A program made the translations under genes and the position numbers. 64,000 nt of DNA from Halalkalibacter okhensis (GTDB lineage Bacteria > Bacillota > Bacilli > Bacillales > Bacillaceae_D). Below are positions 39,531-48,742 of the stretch, piece after piece. Under the pieces are notes generated by a model. The model searched no databases. It worked only from the letters and a program-made list of their open reading frames with translations, and had not been told where the DNA came from. Every line of letters starts with the position of its first letter. Within the stretch, counting starts at the first letter, position 1. Location of the stretch: NCBI RefSeq assembly GCF_000787375.1, contig NZ_JRJU01000015.1, forward strand, positions 1-64,000. The letters run 5' to 3'.

Positions 39531-40760
39531 TTATTTTAAATTTCGAATTCGATCTTCTTGACTTACAATATCCGTCACTCTTACTCCGAAGTTTTCGTCT
39601 ATTACGACAACTTCACCTTTAGCAATCAATTTTTGATTAACAAGAATATCGACTGGTTCACCAGCTAATTTATCAAGTTCAATAATTGAACCTTGTGTAA
39701 ATTCAAGAATTTCTTTGATTGATCGCTTTGTTCTCCCTAACTCAACGGTTACCTGAAGTGGAATGTCTAACAGCATATTTAAATTATTTGATTCACTTTG
39801 TGACAGTCGTGGTGAATCAAATGTAGAAAATGCTGCTGGTTGTACATCAACATCACGTTCATGATACCCACCTAAATGCTGTTGAGCTCTTTGTTCGTAA
39901 GGGGCCTGTCCAGAATGATGGTTTTGGGCCATTGGCTCTGTTACCACTTTTTCTTGTCTAGACTCTAATGGTTGTTTGTTCTCCGGCTGGGCTTCTTCTT
40001 TTTCTAGCTGATCTACAGAAAGTGACGGTTCCTCTGCCGTTACTCCTGAGTCATTTGTTACAGGTTCACTTGGATTCATCAATTCATCTACTAAGTTTTT
40101 AGCAAATGGAACAGTAACCAATTGCATAATATTTGAATCGATTAGATCTCCTACTTTTAATCGAAAAGAAGTTTTCACAAGAATTTCTCCTTCCGGTACA
40201 TTGGACGTTCCCTTATCCTTCTTAACATCCAATAAATCGATTCCAGGAGGTGAAATATCAACTTTTTTATTGAAAATGGTTGACATAGACGTGGAAGCAG
40301 AGCCCATCATCTGATTCATTGCTTCTTGAACGGCACTTACATGCATATCCGTCAGCTCTAAAGATGGTTCAGCCCCATCACCACCTAGCATTAAATCGGC
40401 AATAATGGCTGCATCTTGTGTTTGGATTACAAGCAAATTTAAGCCTTGAAACCCTTCTGTATATTCAACATGAACCGCAACATGAGGTTGGGGGAATTCC
40501 TTTTCTAGCTGTGTTCTGGAAATAATAGCAAGCGTTGGAGTTGTAATATCAACTTTTTGATTCAATAATGTTGATAAAGCCGTCGCTGCGCTCCCAAAAG
40601 AAATATTCCCAATTTCCCCTAAAGCATCCTTTTCAATTTCTGACAAATAATCGGATAACGTTAACTCATTTTTATCGTCTTCAGTTGTCTCTTCGAAATC
40701 TCCAGTCACTCCTTTTAGGAGCTCATTAATCTCATCTTGGGAAAGCATATCATCATTCAT
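39531..40760 (-). CDS. fliY: Flagellar switch protein and CheY-P phosphatase FliY
   Basis: A 409-residue protein combining a FliM-like N-terminal peptide (MLSQDEINELL), a CheC-like phosphatase core and a FliN C-terminal domain (about 330-400). The core has two E-x-x-N-type motifs, near EKDALGEIGNISFGSAATALS (core DALGEIGNISFGSAA) and VQEAMNQMMGSASTSMS. A Q/E/H-rich linker of about 95 residues joins them. The ATG at 40760 overlaps the fliM end by eight bases (ATGAATGA). It is the C-ring component that removes phosphate from CheY-P at the motor. Confidence 0.95.
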   Translation of the reverse strand: MNDDMLSQDEINELLKGVTGDFEETTEDDKNELTLSDYLSEIEKDALGEIGNISFGSAATALSTLLNQKVDITTPTLAIISRTQLEKEFPQPHVAVHVEYTEGFQGLNLLVIQTQDAAIIADLMLGGDGAEPSLELTDMHVSAVQEAMNQMMGSASTSMSTIFNKKVDISPPGIDLLDVKKDKGTSNVPEGEILVKTSFRLKVGDLIDSNIMQLVTVPFAKNLVDELMNPSEPVTNDSGVTAEEPSLSVDQLEKEEAQPENKQPLESRQEKVVTEPMAQNHHSGQAPYEQRAQQHLGGYHERDVDVQPAAFSTFDSPRLSQSESNNLNMLLDIPLQVTVELGRTKRSIKEILEFTQGSIIELDKLAGEPVDILVNQKLIAKGEVVVIDENFGVRVTDIVSQEDRIRNLK

Positions 40761-41745
40761 TTTCTTCTGCCTCCTCAATTAATTCTGTCACTTGGACAGC
40801 AATTTGGTTCTTTGTTTTCCCTGGTTGTGCTAAATATTTTCTTTCTCCACCTACAGTTACAGATAGCGGCTGATTAATTAATTGATCTAACTCAATGACA
40901 TCTCCAACTCCAAGATGCAAAAACTCATGTACCGAGATTTCTGAACGTCCAAGCTCAGCTTGTATGAGCAATGGAGCCTTTTGAATATTTTTCTCAATAT
41001 TCTCAATTTCTCCAGGCTGCCTTTGCTTTTTCTTCTCTTGCATCCAGTAATGAACAGAAAGCTTTGGTAAGACTTCCTCTAATACAACATGCGGCAAGCA
41101 AATATTAATCATACCTGAAGTTTCTGCAATCGTTGTTGAAAGCGAAATAACAACAACTGTTTCATTTGGAGAAACCATCTGTAAAAACTGCGGGTTAACT
41201 TCAATCTCTTCCATTACAGGATCAAGTTCAATAACTGAACTCCATGCTTCTTGGAAACTATCAATTGTCCGTTGAAAAAGCTGGGACATAATTCTCGTCT
41301 CAATTTCCGTTAAGTTATCTACCTTATTTACACTAACTCCTTTTCCACCTAACAATCGATCCAACATCGCATAAGCAATATTTGGATTGATCTCCATCAA
41401 AAGTCTACCTTCTAATGGATAAGGCTCAAACACATTTAAAATGGTCATTTTTGGAATAGAGCGTATAAATTCTTCATAAGGAAGTTGATCGACTGATGCA
41501 ACCGAAATCTGGACATAGGTGCGTAGTTGTGCAGAAAAATAAGTCGTTAACAATCGAGCAAAGTTCTCATGTATTCGAGATAAACTTCGAATTTGGTCCT
41601 TTGAAAACCGCAATGCTCGCTTAAAATCATATACTTTGACTTTTGATTCACTTTCTTCCTTTTTTAACTCGTCAGCATTCATCTCTCCAGTAGAAAGTGC
41701 TGATAACAGGGCATCTATTTCACCCTGTGATAAAACGTCAGCCAA
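40753..41745 (-). CDS. fliM: Flagellar motor switch protein FliM
   Basis: A 330-residue C-ring protein. The N-terminal LSQGEIDALLSALSTGEM binds CheY-P; the middle CheC-like domain lacks phosphatase residues; the C-terminal SpoA-like domain (about 245-325) has LGVGDVIELDQLINQPLSV. The TTG at 41745 is chosen because GAGGTGAGGG precedes it and the product then begins like other FliM proteins; the longer in-frame extension overlaps fliL and was rejected. Confidence 0.95.
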   Translation of the reverse strand: MADVLSQGEIDALLSALSTGEMNADELKKEESESKVKVYDFKRALRFSKDQIRSLSRIHENFARLLTTYFSAQLRTYVQISVASVDQLPYEEFIRSIPKMTILNVFEPYPLEGRLLMEINPNIAYAMLDRLLGGKGVSVNKVDNLTEIETRIMSQLFQRTIDSFQEAWSSVIELDPVMEEIEVNPQFLQMVSPNETVVVISLSTTIAETSGMINICLPHVVLEEVLPKLSVHYWMQEKKKQRQPGEIENIEKNIQKAPLLIQAELGRSEISVHEFLHLGVGDVIELDQLINQPLSVTVGGERKYLAQPGKTKNQIAVQVTELIEEAEENE

Positions 41746-41771
41746 GACCCTCACCTCTTTATCTAATACCT

Positions 41772-42203
41772 CTACTGGATTACCCAAGTTGTTGTATAAA
41801 CTTGAATAACCTCTCCTTCTTGCATTAACTCATTTATTTGTACTTTAATGTCATTTTCAAACGCTTCAATGCCTTTTGGTCCAGCTAAATCAGACGCTTT
41901 TTTTCCTGAAAGAGCCCGCAAAATAATATTGTTCACTTGAAAATCACGTTTTTGTACCTCAGTTAATGCCGATTTGCTATCAACATGTATTCGAAAAGAT
42001 GCACGAACATAATCATTGGATAGGAGGTTTGTTGTTATTTCTTTCGTTTCAAATGACTGAGCGATGATTTCATCTATTGTTGGTTCAGCGTCTGGGTCTG
42101 GTTCATATAAATACTGATTAATAAGCACAAATGCCACCACGCCAACAAGTGTAAGTGCCACTAAAATGATAAGCATGATGTTTACAAGCCTATTTTTAAA
42201 CAA
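41772..42203 (-). CDS. fliL: Flagellar basal body-associated protein FliL
   Basis: A 143-residue inner-membrane protein with one N-terminal helix (about 7-29) and an outer domain that forms stomatin-like rings around stators. EITTNLLSNDYVRASFRIHV is the conserved strand region. It begins directly after the swrD stop and precedes fliM. Confidence 0.94.
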   Translation of the reverse strand: MFKNRLVNIMLIILVALTLVGVVAFVLINQYLYEPDPDAEPTIDEIIAQSFETKEITTNLLSNDYVRASFRIHVDSKSALTEVQKRDFQVNNIILRALSGKKASDLAGPKGIEAFENDIKVQINELMQEGEVIQVYTTTWVIQ

Positions 42204-42416
42204 TTAAGACCCCTCCGCATCTTTATATATTCCTATAAGGCCAATTTGAGTAAATCTTGCATTAATGATTGTTTGGATCTCTTCTATGCTATTTTGCACA
42301 ACGATTTTCTTCCCACTTAGTAAAGTGATAGTAGTATCTGGAAAAGCTTCAATTTGCTCAATTAACAAGGCATTGAGTAAAAATGGTTGACCATTTAAAC
42401 GGATAAGTTCAATCAT
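42204..42416 (-). CDS. swrD: FlbD/SwrD family small flagellar protein
   Basis: A 70-residue FlbD-family protein with the hallmark MIELIRLNGQPFLLNALLIEQIE start and an EAFPDTTITLLSGKK strand (core PDTTITLLSGKK). In B. subtilis the gene in this position, formerly ylzI, is SwrD, which raises flagellar torque for swarming. It directly abuts fliL and lies downstream of flgE. Confidence 0.92.
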   Translation of the reverse strand: MIELIRLNGQPFLLNALLIEQIEAFPDTTITLLSGKKIVVQNSIEEIQTIINARFTQIGLIGIYKDAEGS

Positions 42417-42479
42417 AGATAAATGAATGGGCTAGACTTGGCCTAGCCCAATCCTCCTAAAATATAGTTATAGTTAATA

Positions 42480-43271
42480 TTATCGTTTTAGATTAACAAG
42501 TTCTTGCAAGATCTCATCAGAAGTAGTAATAATACGAGTATTTGCTTGGAACGCACGTTGGGCTACGATCATTTCAGTAAATTCTGCTGAGAGATCGACA
42601 TTAGACATTTCTAGAGTTCCAGCAACTAGTGTCCCTGTTCCATCCATTCCCGGTGTTGTAACTACTGGTTCACCAGAGTTAGCTGACACTTGATAAAGAT
42701 TACTCCCTTCCTTTTGTAACCCTTCTGGATTGGCAAAAAAAGCAAGTGAAATGGTAGCTACTGTATCTAATACACCCTCATCATCAATGACGTTAACATT
42801 ACCAGTTTGGCTAATACTAAAGCTTTGTGAATTAGGAGGGATGTTAATAATGTCACCAGCGTCATCCAATAAATACAATCCATCAGAGTTAACAATATTC
42901 CCCTCGGAATCTAAGTAAAAGTTACCCGCTCTACTATAAAAAGTGTTATCTCCTTCACCTAATCGAAAATATCCATCGCCAGAAATCCCTAAATCTAATT
43001 CACGGTTTGTATTTTGAAGACTTCCTTGCGTATGAATCGTATCAATAGTAGCTAGCTGTGAACCTAGTCCAACTTGTCTTGGGTTAGTACCACCAAGACC
43101 TCCTCCGGGACCTGAAGCACCAGCAATTTGTTGACTAACCATATCTTTAAATGTTGTACGACCTTTTTTAAAGCCAAACGTATTCACATTGGCGATATTA
43201 TTTCCGATCGTATCTAATTTTGTTTGCATATTATTCATTCCTGAAATCCCTGAGTACATTGAACGTAACAT
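42480..43271 (-). CDS. flgE: Flagellar hook protein FlgE
   Basis: A 263-residue rod/hook family protein. The N-terminal D0 helix with SGISGMNNMQTKLDTIGNNI and the C-terminal EFTEMIVAQRAFQANTRIIT segment are conserved. At this locus in Bacillus the short FlgG-like gene encodes the hook protein and is named flgE, and that naming is followed here. It follows the TIGR02530-like gene and precedes swrD. Confidence 0.92.
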   Translation of the reverse strand: MLRSMYSGISGMNNMQTKLDTIGNNIANVNTFGFKKGRTTFKDMVSQQIAGASGPGGGLGGTNPRQVGLGSQLATIDTIHTQGSLQNTNRELDLGISGDGYFRLGEGDNTFYSRAGNFYLDSEGNIVNSDGLYLLDDAGDIINIPPNSQSFSISQTGNVNVIDDEGVLDTVATISLAFFANPEGLQKEGSNLYQVSANSGEPVVTTPGMDGTGTLVAGTLEMSNVDLSAEFTEMIVAQRAFQANTRIITTSDEILQELVNLKR

Positions 43272-43354
43272 ATTAATTTCCTCCTCTTATTGACTGCTTC
43301 TATCAGTCCACAGTCTTAAGACCTCCCTGCTCGGGTCCAGTCTTATTTTCATTT

Positions 43355-43732
43355 TTAGTCAATGATAATGGTTCCATTGATATTGGTAAATATTTGAGAT
43401 TGTGCTTCTTCACGATCCATCACTGTAATCACGGTATCATTCTTGGCGCTAACAACTAATGCAGCATGATCCGTAACGACTAATGAATCGGTTATCCCTT
43501 TTTGTTTTGCTTCCTTCACTTTTTCTTGGATGGTCAACCATTTTTCTTCTGAAAATTCGATTCCTCTTACATCCATACGCTGCTTTGCGTGTTTGCTTAC
43601 TTTCAATTCAGTTTCAGTTAACAGCTCGTTTTGTAACAATTTATGAAATTGAGTCGTTTGTGGTTGGTTGACCGTCTTACGAGTTAGCTTTGGAAGTGTA
43701 TGCAACGATTGTGTATAAATCCTTGGATCCAT
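43355..43732 (-). CDS. Flagellar operon protein, TIGR02530-like
   Basis: A 125-residue soluble protein placed between flgD and flgE. It has the pattern of the TIGR02530 'flagellar operon protein' group: a FHKLLQNEL motif, LKVSKHAKQRMDVRGIEF (core SKHAKQRMDVRGI), and a C-terminal ending with INGTIIID. Members occur beside flgD/flgE in many Firmicutes but not at this place in B. subtilis 168. Function is unknown; a hook-assembly role is suggested only by position. Confidence 0.8.
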   Translation of the reverse strand: MDPRIYTQSLHTLPKLTRKTVNQPQTTQFHKLLQNELLTETELKVSKHAKQRMDVRGIEFSEEKWLTIQEKVKEAKQKGITDSLVVTDHAALVVSAKNDTVITVMDREEAQSQIFTNINGTIIID

Positions 43733-43774
43733 ACGTCACACTCCTATTAGCTAATTATTTAAAATGATCGGAGC

Positions 43775-44236
43775 TCATTTCTGCTCGTCCGCTTTACTTA
43801 CTTGAACAAGTTGCTCATTGCTAATCCATCGACCGTCGTCCAGTTGGATACGAAGTTGCCCGTCGCTCTCTAGTTTGACAGATGTTACGATGTTTTCCAC
43901 ATAATCCGTCTTTGACCGGTACTCATCAATATCTACTTCACGTTTCCATTGGACTTTTTTACCTATTAATTCACTATGTTGGACTAAATTTTGAGTGGTT
44001 TGCATCGTTACAAACTTCTGCATAGCTTGATTCATATTTGTCATTTGTTCAAGCGAAGAAAATTGGGCCATTTGTGCAATAAACTCTCTGTCATCCATCG
44101 GATTTGCAGGATCTTGATTTTGAAGTTGTGTAATTAAAATCTTCAAAAAATCATCTTTTCCTAATATCCCTTGTCCCGTTTGCTGTGTTTGCTTTGGTTG
44201 GTTGTTTAACATTAACCCTTCATGGATACTTGTCAT
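43775..44236 (-). CDS. flgD: Hook assembly (capping) protein FlgD
   Basis: A 153-residue hook scaffold protein (YlxG in B. subtilis nomenclature). [41 protein letters not shown] is the conserved N-terminal region, recognisable by its core [12 protein letters not shown]. It is short, lacking the larger C-terminal domains of proteobacterial FlgD, as usual in Bacillus. It follows fliK by eight bases. Confidence 0.94.
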   Translation of the reverse strand: MTSIHEGLMLNNQPKQTQQTGQGILGKDDFLKILITQLQNQDPANPMDDREFIAQMAQFSSLEQMTNMNQAMQKFVTMQTTQNLVQHSELIGKKVQWKREVDIDEYRSKTDYVENIVTSVKLESDGQLRIQLDDGRWISNEQLVQVSKADEQK

Positions 44237-44244
44237 GAGATCAC

Positions 44245-46383
44245 CTATATCTGTTCGTTAATAGTAACTTCATTTAAGATGTTTTGAAATGAGACAGAAT
44301 CCCCTTCTTCACGCTCATCTTCGCGCTCGTTTGTAGCATGATCATCCTTTGCCGATTCACCATCTTGTTGTTGTTCGAACGTTTCATCACTTACTTCAAT
44401 CCGATCAACGTGGAGCTGTTGTTGAACAAATGCCTGTCGTAATTGAGGAAGCTGACTTTCAACCAATTCTCTTGTTGCAGAAGAACTACTCATAATACGA
44501 GCTGTAATTAATCCTTCTTGCTGAGTAATTTGAATAGTAAGACGTCCTAAATGTTCAGGGTATAATTTGATCGATAACGTTTGAGCTCCTTGAGGTGACT
44601 GGATAAACGTCCCACGCTTTAAGATTGAATGCAGCTGCCTTAAAAATTGTTGTTGCTGCATTTCTTTTGGAAGTCGATCTCCAATGTACATTTGTACCAT
44701 TTCAGGCTTTGCTAAACGTTCTGGCACCACCTGATTGTTTTGCGATTCTGCTCCTATTGTTGAACCTTCTTTCACCTCAACAACTTCGCTTGGTTGAACT
44801 GTATTTATCTGAGAATGATTGATCCTATTTTCGTTTACGATAGTAAAGTTTTTGGAAGGCACATTTAGATTCTTTCCCTCTAAGTCATGCTGTTCCTTTT
44901 GCAAAAAGGTTAGTATCGTTGTGAAAATCGTTAGTTTATTTTGCGAATCAGTCGTGTTCTCTGAAACTAAACTCATCAGTTGATCGATGCCTTCATTAGA
45001 AATCAGCTGAGTTGGGAAGTTACGTCTAATAGAATCTTGCACTGCCTCTCTGCCATCACTATAAAGAGTCGCAAGGAAAGCTAGTTGTTTTTCTCCACGC
45101 CAGCTCGCAACTATTGAAAGAGCACTTTCAACAGGTTTTGACCATAAAGTAAGAAACTCATCTTTCCATTCCATTGGTATTTGAGCAAGTCTCTCTGAAC
45201 CAATTTCTACTTCTTGTTCTTTCTCACGATGATCATGATGGTCCATTAATCCAGGTAGTACTTCTTCAATGAGTGAGAAGACTAACTGATGTTCCTTTGT
45301 GCCAGTATTGTCCATATTCTCCCGATTCTGCGGATTGGAATGATGGAAATTGATTTTCTGATTATCCATGTTATGGTTATCCACTAATGAATGGTCTGTA
45401 CTCTGTTCAAGAACCTCGTTTGTTAGTGCAAGAAAGACTATTTGTTTCGGTTCAGACCAATTCGAAAGCAAACGAGAAATATTTTCATCAGGTACCGACA
45501 AAACTGTAATAAAATCCTCTCGCCATTCTTTTGGCAGTTTCATTACTTTTTCTTGAAAGTTCTCTTCTACATCTACCTTATCAGATAGATTTGTAGCACT
45601 TAATTCAGAAATAGCTATTGCAATCTGCTTTAAAATAACTGGCTCTTTTTCAGCTTGAGACATTTGACTACCGAATGACTTAAACATATTTTCTTTTACA
45701 CTTAAGCGTGAAAGATAACCTGTTTCATTAAAAAGGATCTCAGTATTCCTATTTTTAAGTGAAGGGCTATTTATTTGTTCCATCTCTTTTCTACCAAATA
45801 CGTTAATGATTGCTTGCTCAACATCCTGCTCTGTCCATTCCATTGGTAAAAGGGTTGTTTGAATGGATTGATTACCTAAATCATCTCGCATTATTTCTTT
45901 TTCTTCACTTATCTTTGACACGGATGCTAATAGCTCTAATTCTCTTAGTACATTTTCAATAACTTCTGAAGGAACCTTTTGCCTAATTGATTCTTTAATC
46001 TGTGTATCTCCTAAAGCATATGATACCGCTAAAAATGCAAGTTGTTTCCCTTCAGACCAATCGGTTATAGAAGGCAGTTCATCTTCAGTTGATTGCATCC
46101 ACGCTGTCGTGAAGTCTTCTTTCCAAACGTTTGGTAAATAATCTATGTTTGAGTCTATAATCGAATCTGTTTGGATAGCTACTTCAAGCGATTCTAATAG
46201 AAAGTTCAAAGGTATCGGTTCCTTTTTTCCCTTTGAAGACTGCTCATTGGATTCATTTAATCTGCCTAACATTTGAGAGAACGTCCGCTTTCCTTCTCCA
46301 TCTTTTAATGCATTTTTGGGTAGAGAATGACTGGTAAGAGCCGTCGAATTCATTAATAATGCACTCGCTACCATCGTGTTCAT
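44245..46383 (-). CDS. fliK: Flagellar hook-length control protein FliK, long and repeat-containing
   Basis: A 712-residue FliK; the B. subtilis protein is, from memory, about 490. The C-terminal Flg_hook domain (about 598-666) has [14 protein letters not shown] and [18 protein letters not shown] and would contact FlhB. The N-terminal two-thirds hold about four similar units. Each has an amphipathic helix, a linker, then LPxxW at Trp87, Trp183, Trp287 and Trp406. Units 1, 3 and 4 continue with an F-x-T segment and W-(S/R)-x-x-KQ(L/I)(A/V)FLA. Unit 2 is degenerate after its Trp. The tail is acidic. It sits between the YlxF-like gene and flgD. Confidence 0.93.
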   Translation of the reverse strand: MNTMVASALLMNSTALTSHSLPKNALKDGEGKRTFSQMLGRLNESNEQSSKGKKEPIPLNFLLESLEVAIQTDSIIDSNIDYLPNVWKEDFTTAWMQSTEDELPSITDWSEGKQLAFLAVSYALGDTQIKESIRQKVPSEVIENVLRELELLASVSKISEEKEIMRDDLGNQSIQTTLLPMEWTEQDVEQAIINVFGRKEMEQINSPSLKNRNTEILFNETGYLSRLSVKENMFKSFGSQMSQAEKEPVILKQIAIAISELSATNLSDKVDVEENFQEKVMKLPKEWREDFITVLSVPDENISRLLSNWSEPKQIVFLALTNEVLEQSTDHSLVDNHNMDNQKINFHHSNPQNRENMDNTGTKEHQLVFSLIEEVLPGLMDHHDHREKEQEVEIGSERLAQIPMEWKDEFLTLWSKPVESALSIVASWRGEKQLAFLATLYSDGREAVQDSIRRNFPTQLISNEGIDQLMSLVSENTTDSQNKLTIFTTILTFLQKEQHDLEGKNLNVPSKNFTIVNENRINHSQINTVQPSEVVEVKEGSTIGAESQNNQVVPERLAKPEMVQMYIGDRLPKEMQQQQFLRQLHSILKRGTFIQSPQGAQTLSIKLYPEHLGRLTIQITQQEGLITARIMSSSSATRELVESQLPQLRQAFVQQQLHVDRIEVSDETFEQQQDGESAKDDHATNEREDEREEGDSVSFQNILNEVTINEQI

Positions 46384-46414
46384 ATTATTTCACCTCCTTT
46401 CAAAAGTAGCTACA

Positions 46415-46975
46415 TTATTCATTTGCAAATCTGCTCATTAGATCTGCCGCAACTTCACTTTCCATTTTTGAAAGGATTGCAGCTCTCGCATCTAGTGATA
46501 CTTGCGATAAATGCAAAAGAGCTTCCTCCATTGGTAGTTCCGCAATGATTGATGCGGCATTTTTTGATGACATCGATTCATATATCTTCGCGATATCTTT
46601 TAAATCTTGCTTTACTTCAACCTGCAATTCAGCTTCTAAATCACTTTGTTCCTCTAGTTGTCTTATTTCACTTTCTAACAGTTCAATCGCTTCTTCACGT
46701 TGGGTTATTGTTTCCTGCAAACGGACAATTTCAACATCCTGCTCTTCGATCCGTTGTTCTAACAAACTAACATCCACCTGTTCTAGTTCCTCTTCCCCAT
46801 CGACTAGCGTTGAAAGGATCGGAACATTAGTTGCCACTTGCTTCGCTTCACCTACAACGTCAACCCCTACAAATGAGAGAATGACAAGAAATAAAATGAT
46901 GGCAAACAGAACCGGTATACAAATGACAAGAAAAAACCACTGAAATTTGCTATACGATCTTTCGTTTCCACTCAT
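46415..46975 (-). CDS. ylxF: YlxF/MotE-like coiled-coil membrane protein
   Basis: A 186-residue protein with an N-terminal membrane helix (about 12-35), a long Glu-rich coiled coil (about 65-115) and a C-terminal MgtE_N-like helical domain. The latter has IYESMSSKNAASIIAELP and AILSKMESEVAADLMSRF. This layout is that of YlxF and MotE family proteins at flagellar loci, which may link stator or export parts. The ATG at 46975 follows AAAGGTG, and an upstream TTG overlapping fliJ was rejected. Confidence 0.85.
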   Translation of the reverse strand: MSGNERSYSKFQWFFLVICIPVLFAIILFLVILSFVGVDVVGEAKQVATNVPILSTLVDGEEELEQVDVSLLEQRIEEQDVEIVRLQETITQREEAIELLESEIRQLEEQSDLEAELQVEVKQDLKDIAKIYESMSSKNAASIIAELPMEEALLHLSQVSLDARAAILSKMESEVAADLMSRFANE

Positions 46976-46985
46976 AGTTTCACCT

Positions 46986-47423
46986 TTAACGTTTTGCAAA
47001 TAATTGAACCGATAACTCGTCCATTTGCATGAGATCCTTTCGTTTCTCTTCTTCTTTGTATTGTTCTTGTTTCAATTGTTTTATTTTTTCGTATTTTTTC
47101 ACTTCTATCGTCTTTGTAACAAGGTGCTGCTCTTTAACAGTCATTTTTTCTCTAGCTAATTGAGTTGCACGCTGTTTTTCCAAAATTTCTTGTTGCAATC
47201 GCATAATTTTTGTTTGATTTTGTTGCAATTTATAAATAGACGTCCCTGTGGCGATTTGGTTTCTTGAGAGTTCTTCCAAGTCTTCCTTACTTTTAAGTAA
47301 TTCGTACAACTGTGTAGCAACCTTTTCGAAATGCCCAATCGCTTCTTGGTATTCAGCTTGTACTTTATTTTTTTCTCTTTCCCTAACTTGCATAACTTTT
47401 TGAAGAGTGAATTGGAATGACAT
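46986..47423 (-). CDS. fliJ: Flagellar export chaperone FliJ
   Basis: A 145-residue, almost entirely alpha-helical coiled-coil protein starting SFQFTLQKVMQVREREKNK. FliJ couples the FliI ATPase ring to the FlhA gate. The start overlaps the fliI stop as TAATG. The sequence is Q/K/E-rich like other FliJ proteins. Confidence 0.93.
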   Translation of the reverse strand: MSFQFTLQKVMQVREREKNKVQAEYQEAIGHFEKVATQLYELLKSKEDLEELSRNQIATGTSIYKLQQNQTKIMRLQQEILEKQRATQLAREKMTVKEQHLVTKTIEVKKYEKIKQLKQEQYKEEEKRKDLMQMDELSVQLFAKR

Positions 47424-48742
47424 TAGGTACGTCCGCCTTTCGCAAATTCGTTGATCAACCTTTCAACAGATTGGTCAATGGTTGTCACTTCAGTTGTAGA
47501 CTGCTTTAAAAAATTTATCACTTTCGGATACATCAAAATCGCTTCGTCAATGTCTTTTGATGCACCTCTTTTGTACGCTCCGATGTTAATTAAATCTTCA
47601 TTATCATTATATATAGATAAATACGAACGAACTTGATCCGCACTGGTTTTATGAACATCATCTACGATATCCGCCATAACTCGACTCACACTTCTTAACA
47701 CATTTATTGCTGGAAATTGTCCTTTATTTGCTAATTTCCTATCAAGAACGAGGTGACCATCCAATATACCCCTCACCGCATCAGCAATTGGTTCATTCAT
47801 ATCATCCCCATCCACTAATACAGTGTAAAATGCTGTAATGCTTCCTTTAACATCTGTACCCGAACGCTCTAATAATTTAGGTAACATCGCAAATACTGAT
47901 GGAGTATACCCTTTTGAAGTAGGGGGCTCCCCAATAGCTAAGCCAATTTCACGTTGAGCCATGGCAAACCTTGTCACAGAGTCCATCATTAAATTTACGT
48001 GTAGCCCCTGATTACGGAAATACTCAGCCACAGCAGTAGCTGTCATCGCCCCTTTTATTCGCATTAAAGCCGGCTGGTCTGATGTAGCTACAACCAATAC
48101 TGATTTGCGCAAACCTTCTTCACCAAGGTCTCGCTCAATAAAATCTTTTACTTCTCTTCCACGCTCTCCTATTAATGCAATGACATTTACATCTGCTGCT
48201 GAATTTTTTGCAAGCATCGATAATAGTGTACTTTTCCCTACACCACTTCCAGCAAAAATTCCTATTCTCTGTCCTTTCCCGACCGTGAACAACGAGTCAA
48301 TTGCCCGGACACCAAGTGACATCTTTTCATGAATTCTTGGCCTTGATAAAGGATTAGGTGGCGCATTATCGGTAGGAAACGACGTAAGGCCTTTTGGCAA
48401 TGGAGCTTTTGACATTAACTCACCGCATCCATCAATAACATTCCCAATTAGACCAGCACCGACTTTTATCTCTAAAGGTTTTCCGGTAGCTTCCACTAAG
48501 CTACCTGGTGAGATATCTGTTGTTCCATTTAACGGCATGAGCAATACGTTCTCATCTCGAAAACCGACAACCTCCGCTTTCACTTTCGTTTGTGATTTAC
48601 CGACGACTATGTAACATAGATCGCCAATCGAAGCTTGCGGACCTTTGGATTCAATCGTTAATCCAACAACTCTTGTAACTTTCCCGTACCATTTATAAGG
48701 AGTAAGAGATGGGACAATGTTAATTAGTTCCTGCGCGTTCAT
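47423..48742 (-). CDS. fliI: Flagellar export ATPase FliI
   Basis: A 439-residue F1-beta-like hexameric ATPase. Walker A is GSGVGKST near 166-173, the GERGREV P-loop partner follows, and MMDSVTRFAMAQREIGLA contains Walker B. The ATG at 48742 follows GGAGG and gives the family length; an upstream in-frame ATG lies inside fliH. It overlaps fliH slightly and fliJ by one base. Confidence 0.97.
   Translation of the reverse strand: MNAQELINIVPSLTPYKWYGKVTRVVGLTIESKGPQASIGDLCYIVVGKSQTKVKAEVVGFRDENVLLMPLNGTTDISPGSLVEATGKPLEIKVGAGLIGNVIDGCGELMSKAPLPKGLTSFPTDNAPPNPLSRPRIHEKMSLGVRAIDSLFTVGKGQRIGIFAGSGVGKSTLLSMLAKNSAADVNVIALIGERGREVKDFIERDLGEEGLRKSVLVVATSDQPALMRIKGAMTATAVAEYFRNQGLHVNLMMDSVTRFAMAQREIGLAIGEPPTSKGYTPSVFAMLPKLLERSGTDVKGSITAFYTVLVDGDDMNEPIADAVRGILDGHLVLDRKLANKGQFPAINVLRSVSRVMADIVDDVHKTSADQVRSYLSIYNDNEDLINIGAYKRGASKDIDEAILMYPKVINFLKQSTTEVTTIDQSVERLINEFAKGGRT

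Noticed and set aside
42480-43271. Naming this gene flgG
   Set aside because: The sequence has a short FlgG-like form, but in Bacillus the gene at this position encodes the hook protein FlgE, and a separate flgG-type name would mislead.
44974-46206. The idea that the long fliK results from fusion with an unrelated gene
   Set aside because: The extra length is made of related repeats in the same frame and composition, with the normal C-terminal domain in place.
46545-46943. Long plus-strand open frames such as this Ser-rich frame opposite the YlxF-like gene
   Set aside because: They run antisense to well-supported minus-strand genes, show Ser/Thr/Cys-biased composition typical of reverse frames, and have no homology I can recognise.
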